From: an uncultured Clostridia bacterium
GTDB taxonomy: Bacteria; Bacillota; Clostridia; UBA1381
NCBI GenBank assembly: GCA_934462715.1
Contig: CAKSIJ010000010.1
Location: 1 to 64,000 of the forward strand
Direction: 5' to 3'
DNA: 64,000 nt
Position 1 is the stretch's first letter, and each line of letters opens with the position of its first letter. The translations under genes were made by a program, and so were the position numbers. Shown piece by piece: positions 34,899-43,651 of the stretch. The notes beneath the pieces are model-generated. The model did no database searches. It saw only the letters and a program-made list of their open reading frames with translations, and was not told the origin of the DNA.

Positions 34899-36575
34899 AT
34901 GGCAGAGAGGGAGAATTCATTATTTGATAATCTTATAAACAGTGCAGGTGCGGCAAAAGCGGTCAAAGGTGCAGTCAAAACGGGGAAAACTGTGTCAGGC
35001 GCGGCAAAAGGTGCAGCGCTCGGCGGCCCATACGGTGCAGCCGCAATGACACTTTGGGAAAACAGAAAGCTGATAGGCAAAATAGCTGTTTCAATGGCTT
35101 TGGTATTGTCTATTCCGATTTTGTTTATCATATTGCTCCCGGCTTTGATTTTCGGTGATATATCAAGTACAGAAGCAAGCGATGTTATGAATAATAACAC
35201 TGTGATTATTGCAAATATTGAAACTGCCGGAACGGTTGTAAATGAGTGCATTAATTCGGCACACGACAATATATTGGATGAAATTGATTGGGATATTTCA
35301 GGACTTCCCGAAGGCTCTCAATCAAGGATTGAGGATAGCTTTACAGGAGGAATTATAACAAACACGAACACGATAATATCACAGTATTGTGCATCTAAGG
35401 ATAAGTGGAATGAGATAAATATCCGGGATTTAAAAAGCATTTTAAATGCCAATAAAGACAAACTGTTTTCATATAATAAAACCGTAACAACAGAGGGAAG
35501 CGGTGAAGATACGTATAATATATATGTGTATTCTGTTGTGTATACAGGCGATACATATTTCAATGAGCTTTTTGCACTTGATGATAATAAGCTTCAGCTT
35601 GCACATAATTATGCGGAAAATCTGACGACATACCTGTATGGATCTGCACTGGCTTCCGGTACTGCTGCTGTATCAGCCGATGTTGAGCGCTATTCGGATA
35701 AAATTCATGAGTATGCCGCTATGTATGGCTTGTCGGGATATGAGGCGGTTATAAAATGTGTTATGATGGCAGAATCGGGCGGAAGAGGCACTGATGTTAT
35801 GCAGTGCAGCGAGTGCCCGTATAATACAAGATTTTCTAAAAATCCAAACTCAATTACCGATGTCAATTACTCTATTGAGATTGGCATTAAATATTTAGCC
35901 GATTGTTTAAAGCAGGCAGGCTGTACCTCTCCGAGTGATATGACAAAGCTGAGTCTTGCGCTTCAAGGGTATAACTATGGTAACGGTTATATAGGCTGGG
36001 CGCAGAAAAAATACGGCGGATATTCACAGGCAAATGCACAGGAGTTTTCAAATATGATGAGAGCAAAGCTGGGATGGTCGCGGTATGGGAATCCTAATTA
36101 TGTATCGGCGGTATTAAAATATTATCTGGATTCATCGACAGGAACAGGCGGCTCATCCGCAGCGGGAGCAAGCGGCTGGGGAAGTCCGTTTCCGGGTAAG
36201 AACTGGAAGACTGTTGTTACTTCGGAGTTTGGTTATAGGACAGATCCGGTGACAGGCGTGAAAGGAAAGTTCCACGCGGGTATTGACATAGGCTACCCGG
36301 CTGGGACAAGCATATCAGCAGTGCGTGAAGGTGTAGTGACCGCAGTTAATTATTATACTTCCGGGTACGGATATCACATTATAATTGATCATGGTAGCGG
36401 ATATAAAACGCTGTACGGGCATTGCAGTGCGCTGCTTGTTAATGTCGGAGACAGGGTTACAAATGGACAAGTAATTGCGAAGGTCGGTAGTACAGGAAAA
36501 TCAACCGGACCGCATTTGCATTTAAATGTCTATCTTGACGGAGAAACACAAAATCCAAGAAATTATATAAATTAG
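34899..36575 (+). CDS. Lysozyme-like plus M23 peptidase cell-wall hydrolase (T4SS)
   Basis: 558 residues. N-terminal Gly/Ala-rich cytosolic segment, one transmembrane helix (about 65-88), an extracellular region, a CwlT-type lysozyme-like domain (about 270-385, MAESGGRGTDVMQ with the catalytic-type Glu), and a C-terminal M23 (LytM) peptidase domain (about 430-558). Zinc ligands are visible as HAGIDIG and GPHLHLN. Such two-domain hydrolases (VirB1 equivalents) open the peptidoglycan for conjugation in Gram-positive elements. Confidence 0.85.
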   Translation: MAERENSLFDNLINSAGAAKAVKGAVKTGKTVSGAAKGAALGGPYGAAAMTLWENRKLIGKIAVSMALVLSIPILFIILLPALIFGDISSTEASDVMNNNTVIIANIETAGTVVNECINSAHDNILDEIDWDISGLPEGSQSRIEDSFTGGIITNTNTIISQYCASKDKWNEINIRDLKSILNANKDKLFSYNKTVTTEGSGEDTYNIYVYSVVYTGDTYFNELFALDDNKLQLAHNYAENLTTYLYGSALASGTAAVSADVERYSDKIHEYAAMYGLSGYEAVIKCVMMAESGGRGTDVMQCSECPYNTRFSKNPNSITDVNYSIEIGIKYLADCLKQAGCTSPSDMTKLSLALQGYNYGNGYIGWAQKKYGGYSQANAQEFSNMMRAKLGWSRYGNPNYVSAVLKYYLDSSTGTGGSSAAGASGWGSPFPGKNWKTVVTSEFGYRTDPVTGVKGKFHAGIDIGYPAGTSISAVREGVVTAVNYYTSGYGYHIIIDHGSGYKTLYGHCSALLVNVGDRVTNGQVIAKVGSTGKSTGPHLHLNVYLDGETQNPRNYIN

Positions 36576-36576
36576 C

Positions 36577-36606
36577 TTGACTTATATATCAATATTGTGA
36601 TATAAT
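36577..36606 (+). promoter_or_regulatory. Promoter of toxin-antitoxin pair 1
   Basis: TTGACT (36577-36582), 18-bp spacer, TATAAT (36601-36606). It starts directly after the previous stop codon and lies 40 bases before the antitoxin. Confidence 0.7.
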
Positions 36607-36645
36607 ATGTATATAGCAATGCAAATTATTTTGGAGGTGTAAAAT

Positions 36646-36909
36646 ATGCCGGCAATAAGACCAAGTGCTGATTTAAGAAATAAATACAATGAAATATCTG
36701 ATTTCTGTCATGAATATTCCGAACCCGTTTTTATAACCAGAAACGGCAGAGGAGATTTGGCAGTTATGAGTATAGAGGAATTTGAAAAGCTATCCGGAAG
36801 ATATGAGCTTTATCAGGCAATTGATAAAGGGTTAAATGATGTACGATGTGGAAAAACAGAAAAATGTTCCGAAGTTATAAAGGATTTGGAAAGGAAATAT
36901 GCAGAGTGA
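36646..36909 (+). CDS. Phd/YefM-family antitoxin
   Basis: 87 residues. IRPSADLRNKYNEISDF (3-19), then PVFITRNGRGDLAVMSIEEFEKL, is the standard Phd/YefM fold. It would bind DNA and neutralise the toxin encoded next. Its stop overlaps the GTG start of the toxin (GTGA). With its own promoter and a terminator after the toxin, the pair is a discrete cassette placed between two T4SS genes. Confidence 0.85.
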   Translation: MPAIRPSADLRNKYNEISDFCHEYSEPVFITRNGRGDLAVMSIEEFEKLSGRYELYQAIDKGLNDVRCGKTEKCSEVIKDLERKYAE

Positions 36910-37229
36910 AGTATAGTATGGAAATTACTGAATCTGCAAAAAAAGATTTAAAACAGATACTTGATTATATTTCGGAGACTCTTTGCAATAAACAGGCAGC
37001 GTTAAAGCTTTTAGAATTGGTTAAGGAAAGCCTTAATGATATTGCTGATATTCCTGATGGATTTCCGTTAGCAAAAGATCAGTATCTGCGAAATATGGGG
37101 ATACGTTTTGTCCCGGTTAAAAATTATATAATCTTCTATACTGTGGATTCAGCGCAAAAAAAGGTTTATATTATCAGAGTTATGTATGGGAAACGCAATT
37201 GGATTGAAATACTTAAAGATAATTTTTAA
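36906..37229 (+). CDS. ParE/RelE-family toxin
   Basis: 107 residues, GTG start at 36906. MEITESAKKDLKQILDYI, then LRNMGIRFVPVKNYIIFYTVD and VYIIRVMYGKRNW, match the ParE/RelE toxin pattern, with the final arginine-rich strand. The molecular target (ribosome or gyrase) cannot be told from this. Paired with the Phd-type antitoxin directly upstream. Confidence 0.85.
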   Translation: MKYSMEITESAKKDLKQILDYISETLCNKQAALKLLELVKESLNDIADIPDGFPLAKDQYLRNMGIRFVPVKNYIIFYTVDSAQKKVYIIRVMYGKRNWIEILKDNF

Positions 37230-37230
37230 A

Positions 37231-37269
37231 AAATAATGTCTGTAATTTAAGTACAGGCATTATTTTTTT
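37231..37269 (+). terminator. Intrinsic terminator after toxin-antitoxin pair 1
   Basis: AAATAATGTCTGTA (37231-37244) pairs over 14 bp with TACAGGCATTATTT (37252-37265), followed by T. The hairpin ends just before the VirB4 ribosome site. Confidence 0.8.
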
Positions 37270-37299
37270 ACCGGAAAAGAAAGGAGAGTGGGAATTTCA

Positions 37300-40194
37300 A
37301 TGAGCAGACAGGAGCATGAGGAACTTGATGTATATGTAATACCTCCGAACTTTGTCGAGGGCGGAAAAATATTCGGTGGAATGTTCAAACTCAGGAATGT
37401 GTTTGAAGCAGCAGTGTTGGGCGGTGCGGTTACAATGCTTGTTTTAAAAATTCCGGTATCGGTTACAGCGCGGATTGTTATTATGTGCCTTACAACACTT
37501 CCTATATCAATTTTCGGGCTGATCGGCATTGAGGGCGAGAGCCTTACCGAGTTTGTTATAAATGTTATAAAGTTTATACGAAACAGGCGCACTGTTTACC
37601 GAAGCGATGTAGAGCCTGATGAAGAGGTAAGCGCATTTAGAGTAAGGATTAAGAAAAATAAATTTCTTGATTTGACGCTGGGCAGAATGATTGATATATC
37701 AAGACGCAGAAAACGCAAAAAGACAGATAAGCTCAAGAAAGAAAAAAACAGCGGCAAAAAGCTTAAAACAGCGCCTGATTTAGAAAGTTATCTTGAAATC
37801 GAAAAGATTGAAAATGGTATCATATACACCAAAGACGGACGGTATATAAAAATTATCGAAATCGAACCGATAAATTTTCTCCTGCGAAGTTCGAGAGAAC
37901 AGAGAAATATCATTTACTCATTTGTAAGATATTTAAAGGTATCTCCGCTTAAAATGCAGTTTAAGATATTAAGCAAAAAAGCCGATATTAATAAGCATTT
38001 GAGCAAAATCAGTGAAGAAATAAAAAGCGAAGAGGACGAAAAGTGCCGTCAGCTGCAAAGAGATTATATCCGACTGATTAAACAAATCGGCTCCAAAGAG
38101 GCGGTGTCGAGACGATTTTTTCTGATCTTTGAATATGAGCCGTTTATGCAGTCGCGCAAAGGCGATATAAACGAGGTGATAAGCACTCTTAAAACGGCGG
38201 AGCATTGTGCGAAAAATTATTTGTTCCAATGCGGAAATGAAACCGTTGAACACGAGGATACGGATGAGTTTTTGTGTGATGTTATATACAATCTTCTAAA
38301 CCGCAGCGGAGAATTGCCTCTGTCGGAGCGCGTCGGTGAAATTATGCAGCAGTATACCGAGAAGGGAATGGATACCGAAAGCATATCCGTTAATGAATTT
38401 ATATCGCCGCATATGATAGATTTTTCGCATATGGACTATATTAAAATTGACGGTTTGTTTGTTACATATATGATGATACCGTCGGACGGATACAAGCCGC
38501 AAGTGGTTGCAGGCTGGATGTCGCTTCTGGTAAATGCGGGTGAGGGCATTGATGTTGATTTGTTTGCATCGAAGCAGTCAAAAGAAAAAGTCCAGTTCAA
38601 GATCGGACAGCAAATCAGAATTAACAGGTCCAAAATAAAGGACGCCTCTGATACCAATACCGATTTTGATGACCTTGAGGGAGCAATACGTTCGGGGTAT
38701 TTTTTGAAAGACGGACTCGCAAACAATGAGGACTTCTTTTATATGAATATATTTGTTACGATAACGGCAACAAATAAGGCGGAGCTGGAGTGGCGAATCA
38801 ATGAGATGAAAAAGCTTCTCATTTCACAGGATATAACCTTAAAGCCGTGCAGCTTTTATCAGGAACAGGCATTTAACACTTGCTTGCCGCTTGCAAATAT
38901 AAACAAAAGGCTTGACGCAAAAACCAAACGAAATGTACTTACAACAGGACTTGCAAGCTGTTATCCGTTCACTTCCTGTGAAATTTGTGACAATAACGGA
39001 ATATTGCTCGGAGTTAATAAGCATAATAATTCGCTTGTAATTGTCGATATCTTCAATTCAAAAATATATAAAAATGCAAACATAGCGATATTGGGTACAT
39101 CGGGAGCAGGAAAAACATTTACAATGCAGCTTATGGCACTTAGAATGCGACGAAAGAATATTCAGGTATTTATTTTGGCACCGCTCAAAGGGCACGAATT
39201 TCACAGGGCCTGTAAAAATATAGGCGGAGAGTTTATTCAGATTTCACCTGCGTCATATAACTGTATCAATGTGATGGAAATTCGCCCGGTTGACGAAACA
39301 AGCCGGGCTATTATTGACGGCGAAACAATATATAAATCAAGGCTTGCAGATAAAATTCAAAGGTTGCATATTTTCTTTTCGCTCCTCATTCCCGATATGA
39401 GCTATGAAGAAAAGCAGCTGCTCGATGAGGCAATGGTTATCACATATGCAAGAAAGGGTATAACTCATCAAAACGAGACGCTTGTAGGTGCTAACGGAAA
39501 ATATGTTGAGATGCCGATACTTGGAGATTTATATGAGGTTTTAACGGAAAAGGCAGAGACAAAAAGACTTGCCAATATCTTAAACAGATTGGTAAACGGC
39601 AGTGCAAAAACCTTTAATCAGCAGACAAATGTTAATCTTGATAATAAATATACAGTGCTTGATATTTCCGAGCTGTCGGGAGATCTGCTGACAGTAGGTA
39701 TGTTTGTCGGACTTGATTATATGTGGGATAAAGCAAAAGAAGATGTAACCACTGAAAAAGCTATATTTATGGATGAGGTATGGCAGCTGATCGGAGCTTC
39801 ATCAAACAGACTTGCAGCCAATTTTGTTTTTGAGATATTTAAAATTATCAGAGGCTACGGCGGCAGCGCTATTTGTGCAACGCAGGATTTAAACGATTTC
39901 TTTTCACTTGACAACGGAAAATTCGGCAAGGGCATTATCAATAATGCGAAGACAAAGATTATTTTAAATCTTGAAGAGGATGAAGCTGCAAGAGTACAGG
40001 ACGTGTTAAAGCTTTCGGAAACGGAGCTTATGAATATAACACACTTTCAGCGCGGTAACGGTCTTATATCAACAAACAACAATAATGTCACAGTAGAGTT
40101 CCGTGCAAGCGATTTGGAAAAAGAGCTGATTACAACCGACCGTGAGGAATTGAGGACGATATTAAACAAAAGAAAAGAACAAAAACTTTTGTAA
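37300..40194 (+). CDS. virB4: PrgI-VirB4 fusion, T4SS ATPase
   Basis: 964 residues. The first about 105 residues are a PrgI/TcpE-like domain (IPPNFVEGGKIFGGMFKLRN, two membrane helices near 28-75, then SLTEFVINVIKFIRNRRTVYR). Next a basic linker, the VirB4/TraE body, Walker A GTSGAGKTF near 603 and Walker B AIFMDEVWQLI near 825. VirB4 supplies energy for pilin handling and substrate transfer. In most Firmicute elements PrgI is a separate gene. ATG 37300 is favoured; GTG 37288 lies too close to AAGGAG. Confidence 0.88.
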   Translation: MSRQEHEELDVYVIPPNFVEGGKIFGGMFKLRNVFEAAVLGGAVTMLVLKIPVSVTARIVIMCLTTLPISIFGLIGIEGESLTEFVINVIKFIRNRRTVYRSDVEPDEEVSAFRVRIKKNKFLDLTLGRMIDISRRRKRKKTDKLKKEKNSGKKLKTAPDLESYLEIEKIENGIIYTKDGRYIKIIEIEPINFLLRSSREQRNIIYSFVRYLKVSPLKMQFKILSKKADINKHLSKISEEIKSEEDEKCRQLQRDYIRLIKQIGSKEAVSRRFFLIFEYEPFMQSRKGDINEVISTLKTAEHCAKNYLFQCGNETVEHEDTDEFLCDVIYNLLNRSGELPLSERVGEIMQQYTEKGMDTESISVNEFISPHMIDFSHMDYIKIDGLFVTYMMIPSDGYKPQVVAGWMSLLVNAGEGIDVDLFASKQSKEKVQFKIGQQIRINRSKIKDASDTNTDFDDLEGAIRSGYFLKDGLANNEDFFYMNIFVTITATNKAELEWRINEMKKLLISQDITLKPCSFYQEQAFNTCLPLANINKRLDAKTKRNVLTTGLASCYPFTSCEICDNNGILLGVNKHNNSLVIVDIFNSKIYKNANIAILGTSGAGKTFTMQLMALRMRRKNIQVFILAPLKGHEFHRACKNIGGEFIQISPASYNCINVMEIRPVDETSRAIIDGETIYKSRLADKIQRLHIFFSLLIPDMSYEEKQLLDEAMVITYARKGITHQNETLVGANGKYVEMPILGDLYEVLTEKAETKRLANILNRLVNGSAKTFNQQTNVNLDNKYTVLDISELSGDLLTVGMFVGLDYMWDKAKEDVTTEKAIFMDEVWQLIGASSNRLAANFVFEIFKIIRGYGGSAICATQDLNDFFSLDNGKFGKGIINNAKTKIILNLEEDEAARVQDVLKLSETELMNITHFQRGNGLISTNNNNVTVEFRASDLEKELITTDREELRTILNKRKEQKLL

Positions 40195-40267
40195 AGTAAA
40201 ATGTTTATAATAACCGTATTCTGCATATAGTATAATATATAAAACAACAAATTTGTCAGTAAATACA

Positions 40268-40296
40268 TTGACAAAATGATTGTTCTGTGTTATACT
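40268..40296 (+). promoter_or_regulatory. Promoter of toxin-antitoxin pair 2
   Basis: TTGACA (40268-40273), 17-bp spacer, TATACT (40291-40296), 25 bases before the antitoxin start. Confidence 0.75.
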
Positions 40297-40321
40297 ATAT
40301 TTACAGAAGGTGGTGAGAGTA

Positions 40322-40645
40322 ATGGCAAATATCACAAGTGCTATAAGAGATACAATTTCCATTTCACTATTTAACAGAGGTCTTGCCGGAAAAATTTTTG
40401 AAGATGTAAAACAAAGCGGCGCTAAGGTTGTTATGAAAAACAATGCAGCTGAATGCGTTTTGATGTCACCGGAGGAATATGTCAGGTTAATGGATGAAGT
40501 AAATGATGCCAGGCTTTTGACTTTGGCAAATGCAAGAATGCAGAATTTTAATAAAGATAACTTGGTATCGGGTGAAAAGCTGTATGAGGAACTCGGTATT
40601 ACCAAAGAGGATTTAGATGCAGTCGGCGAGGTGGAATTTGAATGA
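40322..40645 (+). CDS. Phd/YefM-family antitoxin
   Basis: 107 residues. Start ATG 40322 behind GGTGGTGAG. VKQSGAKVVMKNNAAECVLMSPEEYVRLMD (about 30-60) is the Phd/YefM core. A C-terminal acidic segment would wrap the toxin. ATGA overlap with the toxin gene. It is not closely similar to the antitoxin at 36646. Confidence 0.82.
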   Translation: MANITSAIRDTISISLFNRGLAGKIFEDVKQSGAKVVMKNNAAECVLMSPEEYVRLMDEVNDARLLTLANARMQNFNKDNLVSGEKLYEELGITKEDLDAVGEVEFE

Positions 40646-40971
40646 AGTGGGAGCTTATGTACTTGCCAGAGGCGGAAAAAGATTTTAAGAGTTTATCGGG
40701 AAACGAACGGATAGTGGTTGCAAAAGCATTAAATAAAGTTCTTGAAAATCCGTTGCCGGCAAATGAAGGCGGATATGGAAAACCGCTCGGAAGCAAGCAG
40801 GGCAATAATTTATCCGGTTTTCTTAAAATAAAATTGAAAAGTCTTGGTATTCGGATTGTCTATAAACTAATGAAAATAGACGGTCAAATGCTTGTGGTTG
40901 TAATTGGTGCAAGAGCCGATGATGAAGTTTATGATACGGCGAAAAAGCGCGTTGAAAAGTATGGTATATGA
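40642..40971 (+). CDS. relE: RelE-family toxin
   Basis: 109 residues. YLPEAEKDFKSLSGNERIVVAKAL at the start, GYGKPLGSKQGNNLSGFLKIKL and LGIRIVYKL in the middle are the RelE pattern (a basic loop and paired strands). In the family it cleaves mRNA on the ribosome. It pairs with the antitoxin upstream and is followed by a terminator. Confidence 0.85.
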   Translation: MKWELMYLPEAEKDFKSLSGNERIVVAKALNKVLENPLPANEGGYGKPLGSKQGNNLSGFLKIKLKSLGIRIVYKLMKIDGQMLVVVIGARADDEVYDTAKKRVEKYGI

Positions 40972-40994
40972 AATCAACGAAAAATTAATATATT

Positions 40995-41030
40995 AAACGT
41001 ATTTGAGAAAAATCTTGAATACGTTTTTTT
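40995..41030 (+). terminator. Intrinsic terminator after toxin-antitoxin pair 2
   Basis: AAACGTATT (40995-41003) pairs with AATACGTTT (41018-41026), followed by T to 41030. Confidence 0.8.
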
Positions 41031-41070
41031 ATTGCAAGAAGTGATGTGTATATTAGTGAATGGTTATAAA

Positions 41071-41151
41071 AGACGTAATAATGCGTAATCTGACGTATTA
41101 AAATCCGCGATTTAAAAATAGCGAAAATTTATTGCGTATTAAGACGTAATA
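41071..41151 (+). repeat. Tandem 10-bp repeats before the 41173 operon
   Basis: Three head-to-tail 10-bp units: AGACGTAATA (41071), ATGCGTAATC (41081), TGACGTATTA (41091). Two more lie at TTGCGTATTA (41132) and AGACGTAATA (41142-41151). The period equals one helix turn, so a protein could bind along one face. The same units occur at 47294. Probable operator for the genes from 41173. Confidence 0.65.
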
Positions 41152-41172
41152 CAAAATGCGAGGTGAAAACAT

Positions 41173-41697
41173 ATGAGAGGCAGAGACGAACTTTGTGAGG
41201 ATATAAAAAATCTGAGGGAGCTTATATCTACCTACAAAGTGCTGAAGCTTGAACAGATTATAAAAACGATAGGTAAAAAAGAAGCGAAAGCGCAAAAAAC
41301 AATTCTGACACTTATGAAAAACAATGACAATCTGTTTATACATGGTGATATATGCTCCGTGTCGGATAATTGGGTAAAGGACTTGGACAAGGCGATGATT
41401 AAGGCGTTTTGGATACTTCTTGATTTTTGGGATGATGTACTGTTTAATACATCGGCTGCATATCCGGCAAAAATCGAGTTTATAACCGAAGATGATTCGT
41501 TTGATATAATTGTTGCCGAAAAGGGACACGAAAAAATGCTGAATGTGTTTTTCTCAAAAGTGCGCGATCCGCAGGTTAAGCACTTGGTCGCCGTTGATGA
41601 TGAGGAACAAATGACAAAGCTGACCTTTGACGGAATATCCGCATTTTGTATTGTAAATACGGATGGAGAGGTCAGCTATTACAGAAATGAGGGATAG
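41173..41697 (+). CDS. Winged-helix DUF5697-like protein
   Basis: 174 residues. The first about 65 residues look like a winged helix (VLKLEQIIKTIGKKEAKAQKTILTLMKNN), followed by a mixed domain with EDDSFDIIVAE. It resembles DUF5697 proteins found near mobilization genes of Clostridia; that name is from memory and needs a profile search. It lies under tandem 10-bp repeats and before another accessory gene, upstream of VirD4. Confidence 0.5.
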   Translation: MRGRDELCEDIKNLRELISTYKVLKLEQIIKTIGKKEAKAQKTILTLMKNNDNLFIHGDICSVSDNWVKDLDKAMIKAFWILLDFWDDVLFNTSAAYPAKIEFITEDDSFDIIVAEKGHEKMLNVFFSKVRDPQVKHLVAVDDEEQMTKLTFDGISAFCIVNTDGEVSYYRNEG

Positions 41698-41700
41698 TAA

Positions 41701-42330
41701 ATGAGAACAACTAAGGATTTGACAGATGAGTTAATCAGACAGACCTGCGAGCTGATGGCTACGGTTAAAAAAATTAATGAAACGGATTATATTACCGAAG
41801 CCAATAACTTTGAATATCTGACTGACAGACTTGAAATGTTAAGCGAAAAATACACTTGCAGCGTCAGGGATTTTGCCATTAAAACGTATATTTCAAATCG
41901 TGACAGCGTGATGGATAAGGCGGCAGCAATGCAGGAAATTGAAGTTCAGAAGGACGGCAGTACGGTAGTAATTGAACTGCCGTTTTTACTGCCGAGAAAA
42001 AAGGGGAGGCAGCATAACTTTATATGCGATCCGCTCCGATATAGGCTTGAGGAAATAAGTAAATCGGTTAATCTGAAAATAAGGAAGAAAGCCGTTATAT
42101 GCATTGTTCATATATATAATAATTTGGGTAATACAGTGCGCTGCTATGATTACGATAATCTGGAATCTAAAAAAATATTGGATACCGTCGCACTGTTCAC
42201 GCTGACAGATGATTCGCCGGAATACTGTGACATTTACCAGACGTCGAGGTATGGCGACGCGGATAAAACAAGAATTATGATAATGCCGCAGGAGGAGTTT
42301 CGGAAGAAAATTTTGTCCCTTATATTATAG
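41701..42330 (+). CDS. Unknown accessory transfer-region protein
   Basis: 209 residues: an N-terminal helical region (1-60) and a mixed alpha-beta region. No motif recognised. It follows the winged-helix gene by 3 bases. By position I suspect a relaxosome or regulatory role, as such genes are common between VirB4 and VirD4 in Clostridia elements. Confidence 0.55.
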   Translation: MRTTKDLTDELIRQTCELMATVKKINETDYITEANNFEYLTDRLEMLSEKYTCSVRDFAIKTYISNRDSVMDKAAAMQEIEVQKDGSTVVIELPFLLPRKKGRQHNFICDPLRYRLEEISKSVNLKIRKKAVICIVHIYNNLGNTVRCYDYDNLESKKILDTVALFTLTDDSPEYCDIYQTSRYGDADKTRIMIMPQEEFRKKILSLIL

Positions 42331-42339
42331 CATAAAAAG

Positions 42340-42384
42340 TATCGGAAAAACATATCGGAAAATCACACTTTTTGCTCCGATATG
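42340..42384 (+). promoter_or_regulatory. Repeats of TATCGGAAAA with an inverted copy
   Basis: TATCGGAAAAA (42340-42350) and TATCGGAAAA (42353-42362) are direct repeats. CATATCGG (42351-42358) has a perfect inverted copy CCGATATG (42377-42384), 18 bases apart. The spacing could suit an operator or a nick/relaxosome site. It lies in the 157-bp gap before 42488; no other gene is visible there. Confidence 0.45.
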
Positions 42385-42487
42385 AAAAAACACCGAAAAA
42401 ACAGGCATTTAGGGTGGATTTTCAGGGTACAAAATGTCCCAAGTTCTAATTACGGTGCCAAAGGACATACAGAAAGGAGTGAAGACA

Positions 42488-43651
42488 GTGGCGAAAAAAA
42501 CAGATACATCAAAAGTGAAAATTCTTGAGCTGATTGCATTAACCGGTGAACTGTCGGCAGACGAAATAAAATCATTTTCAGGCAGTCCGTCTTATGCGGA
42601 AAAACTAATCACAATACTAAAAAAAGAGTCGTATATAAAAAGATACAAGAGCAGTGAGAAGTCAACATTAAGACTTACATCTAAGGGCAGGGATTATTTA
42701 AAGGAGGTTCTTCCGGAGATATTTGATTCACTGCTGAACGGACAAAAGACAATGAACAGAGTCAGAGACGATAAACGTCGGACGGAGCGCAGAAATAAGC
42801 TTGTGGATATACTTTTAATGCTTTACCGGGCAGATGTTAAAATACTCCCGGATGAAAAAACTCTTTTGTATAACACTTCTGTGCCAACACGGGCAGACAC
42901 CGCAGGCAATACAGACGATGGCAGACCTGAATTTTACACATCTGCGGAGATTAAGTCTTTAATTCCCGATTATAAAAACGGCATCGGTTCAAGAGCTTTG
43001 GGGATATTAATTGCTTACGAAAGGCTGTATATCATATACAGTACGGTTGACGGTGATCTTTTCTGGCGGCATGATACCGAAAAAAATTTCTATACAGATA
43101 CAGTATCGGTCTTATCGGATAGGCTGTTCGGGAAAAATAATTGTACATATATGCTTGTGCTCGCACAAAAAACAACTGCTGCGGCAGCAATTATGAAAAG
43201 ATATAAAGGTACACACCAGGGGAAAATATATCCTGCCTGTGATTTACCTAATATGATATTTGCCGTAAATGATATGGAGGATGCAACGCTTGATATAATT
43301 TTACATAATGATAATGTGATTGATAGACTTGAAAATGCGTTCAGAAAAGAAATTGTACCCGATAAAAAATATCCATTCATGGACGGGGTAAGGAGAGAAT
43401 ATATAAAGGAGCCGAGCGGCACCATTAAAGAGATAGAAACGTATTACCTTTGTGCATTCAGATTTGATCTTGACAAGGTGGCAAAAAGCATTGATGTGAG
43501 CGTTGAAAAAAAGATGAAGGTTAATATTATTTGTTTTGATTATCAAAGGAAATATATTGAGGCATTTTTAAAAACGCTGAACGGGAAAACTCATAGAGTT
43601 GATGTTTTGTCAGATTCAATAGAGAGCTATAAGGAGAATTTTCTGTTATGA
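42488..43651 (+). CDS. Winged-helix DNA-binding protein, relaxosome-like
   Basis: 387 residues, GTG at 42488 behind AAAGGAG; a longer frame from ATG 42434 is possible but has no ribosome site. VKILELIALTGELSADEIKSF, LITILKKESYIKRY and LRLTSKGRDYLKEV form a winged helix near residues 8-75. The rest has a mixed alpha-beta domain. The build resembles replication-relaxation or MobC-like proteins that sit before VirD4. ATGA overlap with virD4 supports a joint function. Confidence 0.5.
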   Translation: MAKKTDTSKVKILELIALTGELSADEIKSFSGSPSYAEKLITILKKESYIKRYKSSEKSTLRLTSKGRDYLKEVLPEIFDSLLNGQKTMNRVRDDKRRTERRNKLVDILLMLYRADVKILPDEKTLLYNTSVPTRADTAGNTDDGRPEFYTSAEIKSLIPDYKNGIGSRALGILIAYERLYIIYSTVDGDLFWRHDTEKNFYTDTVSVLSDRLFGKNNCTYMLVLAQKTTAAAAIMKRYKGTHQGKIYPACDLPNMIFAVNDMEDATLDIILHNDNVIDRLENAFRKEIVPDKKYPFMDGVRREYIKEPSGTIKEIETYYLCAFRFDLDKVAKSIDVSVEKKMKVNIICFDYQRKYIEAFLKTLNGKTHRVDVLSDSIESYKENFLL

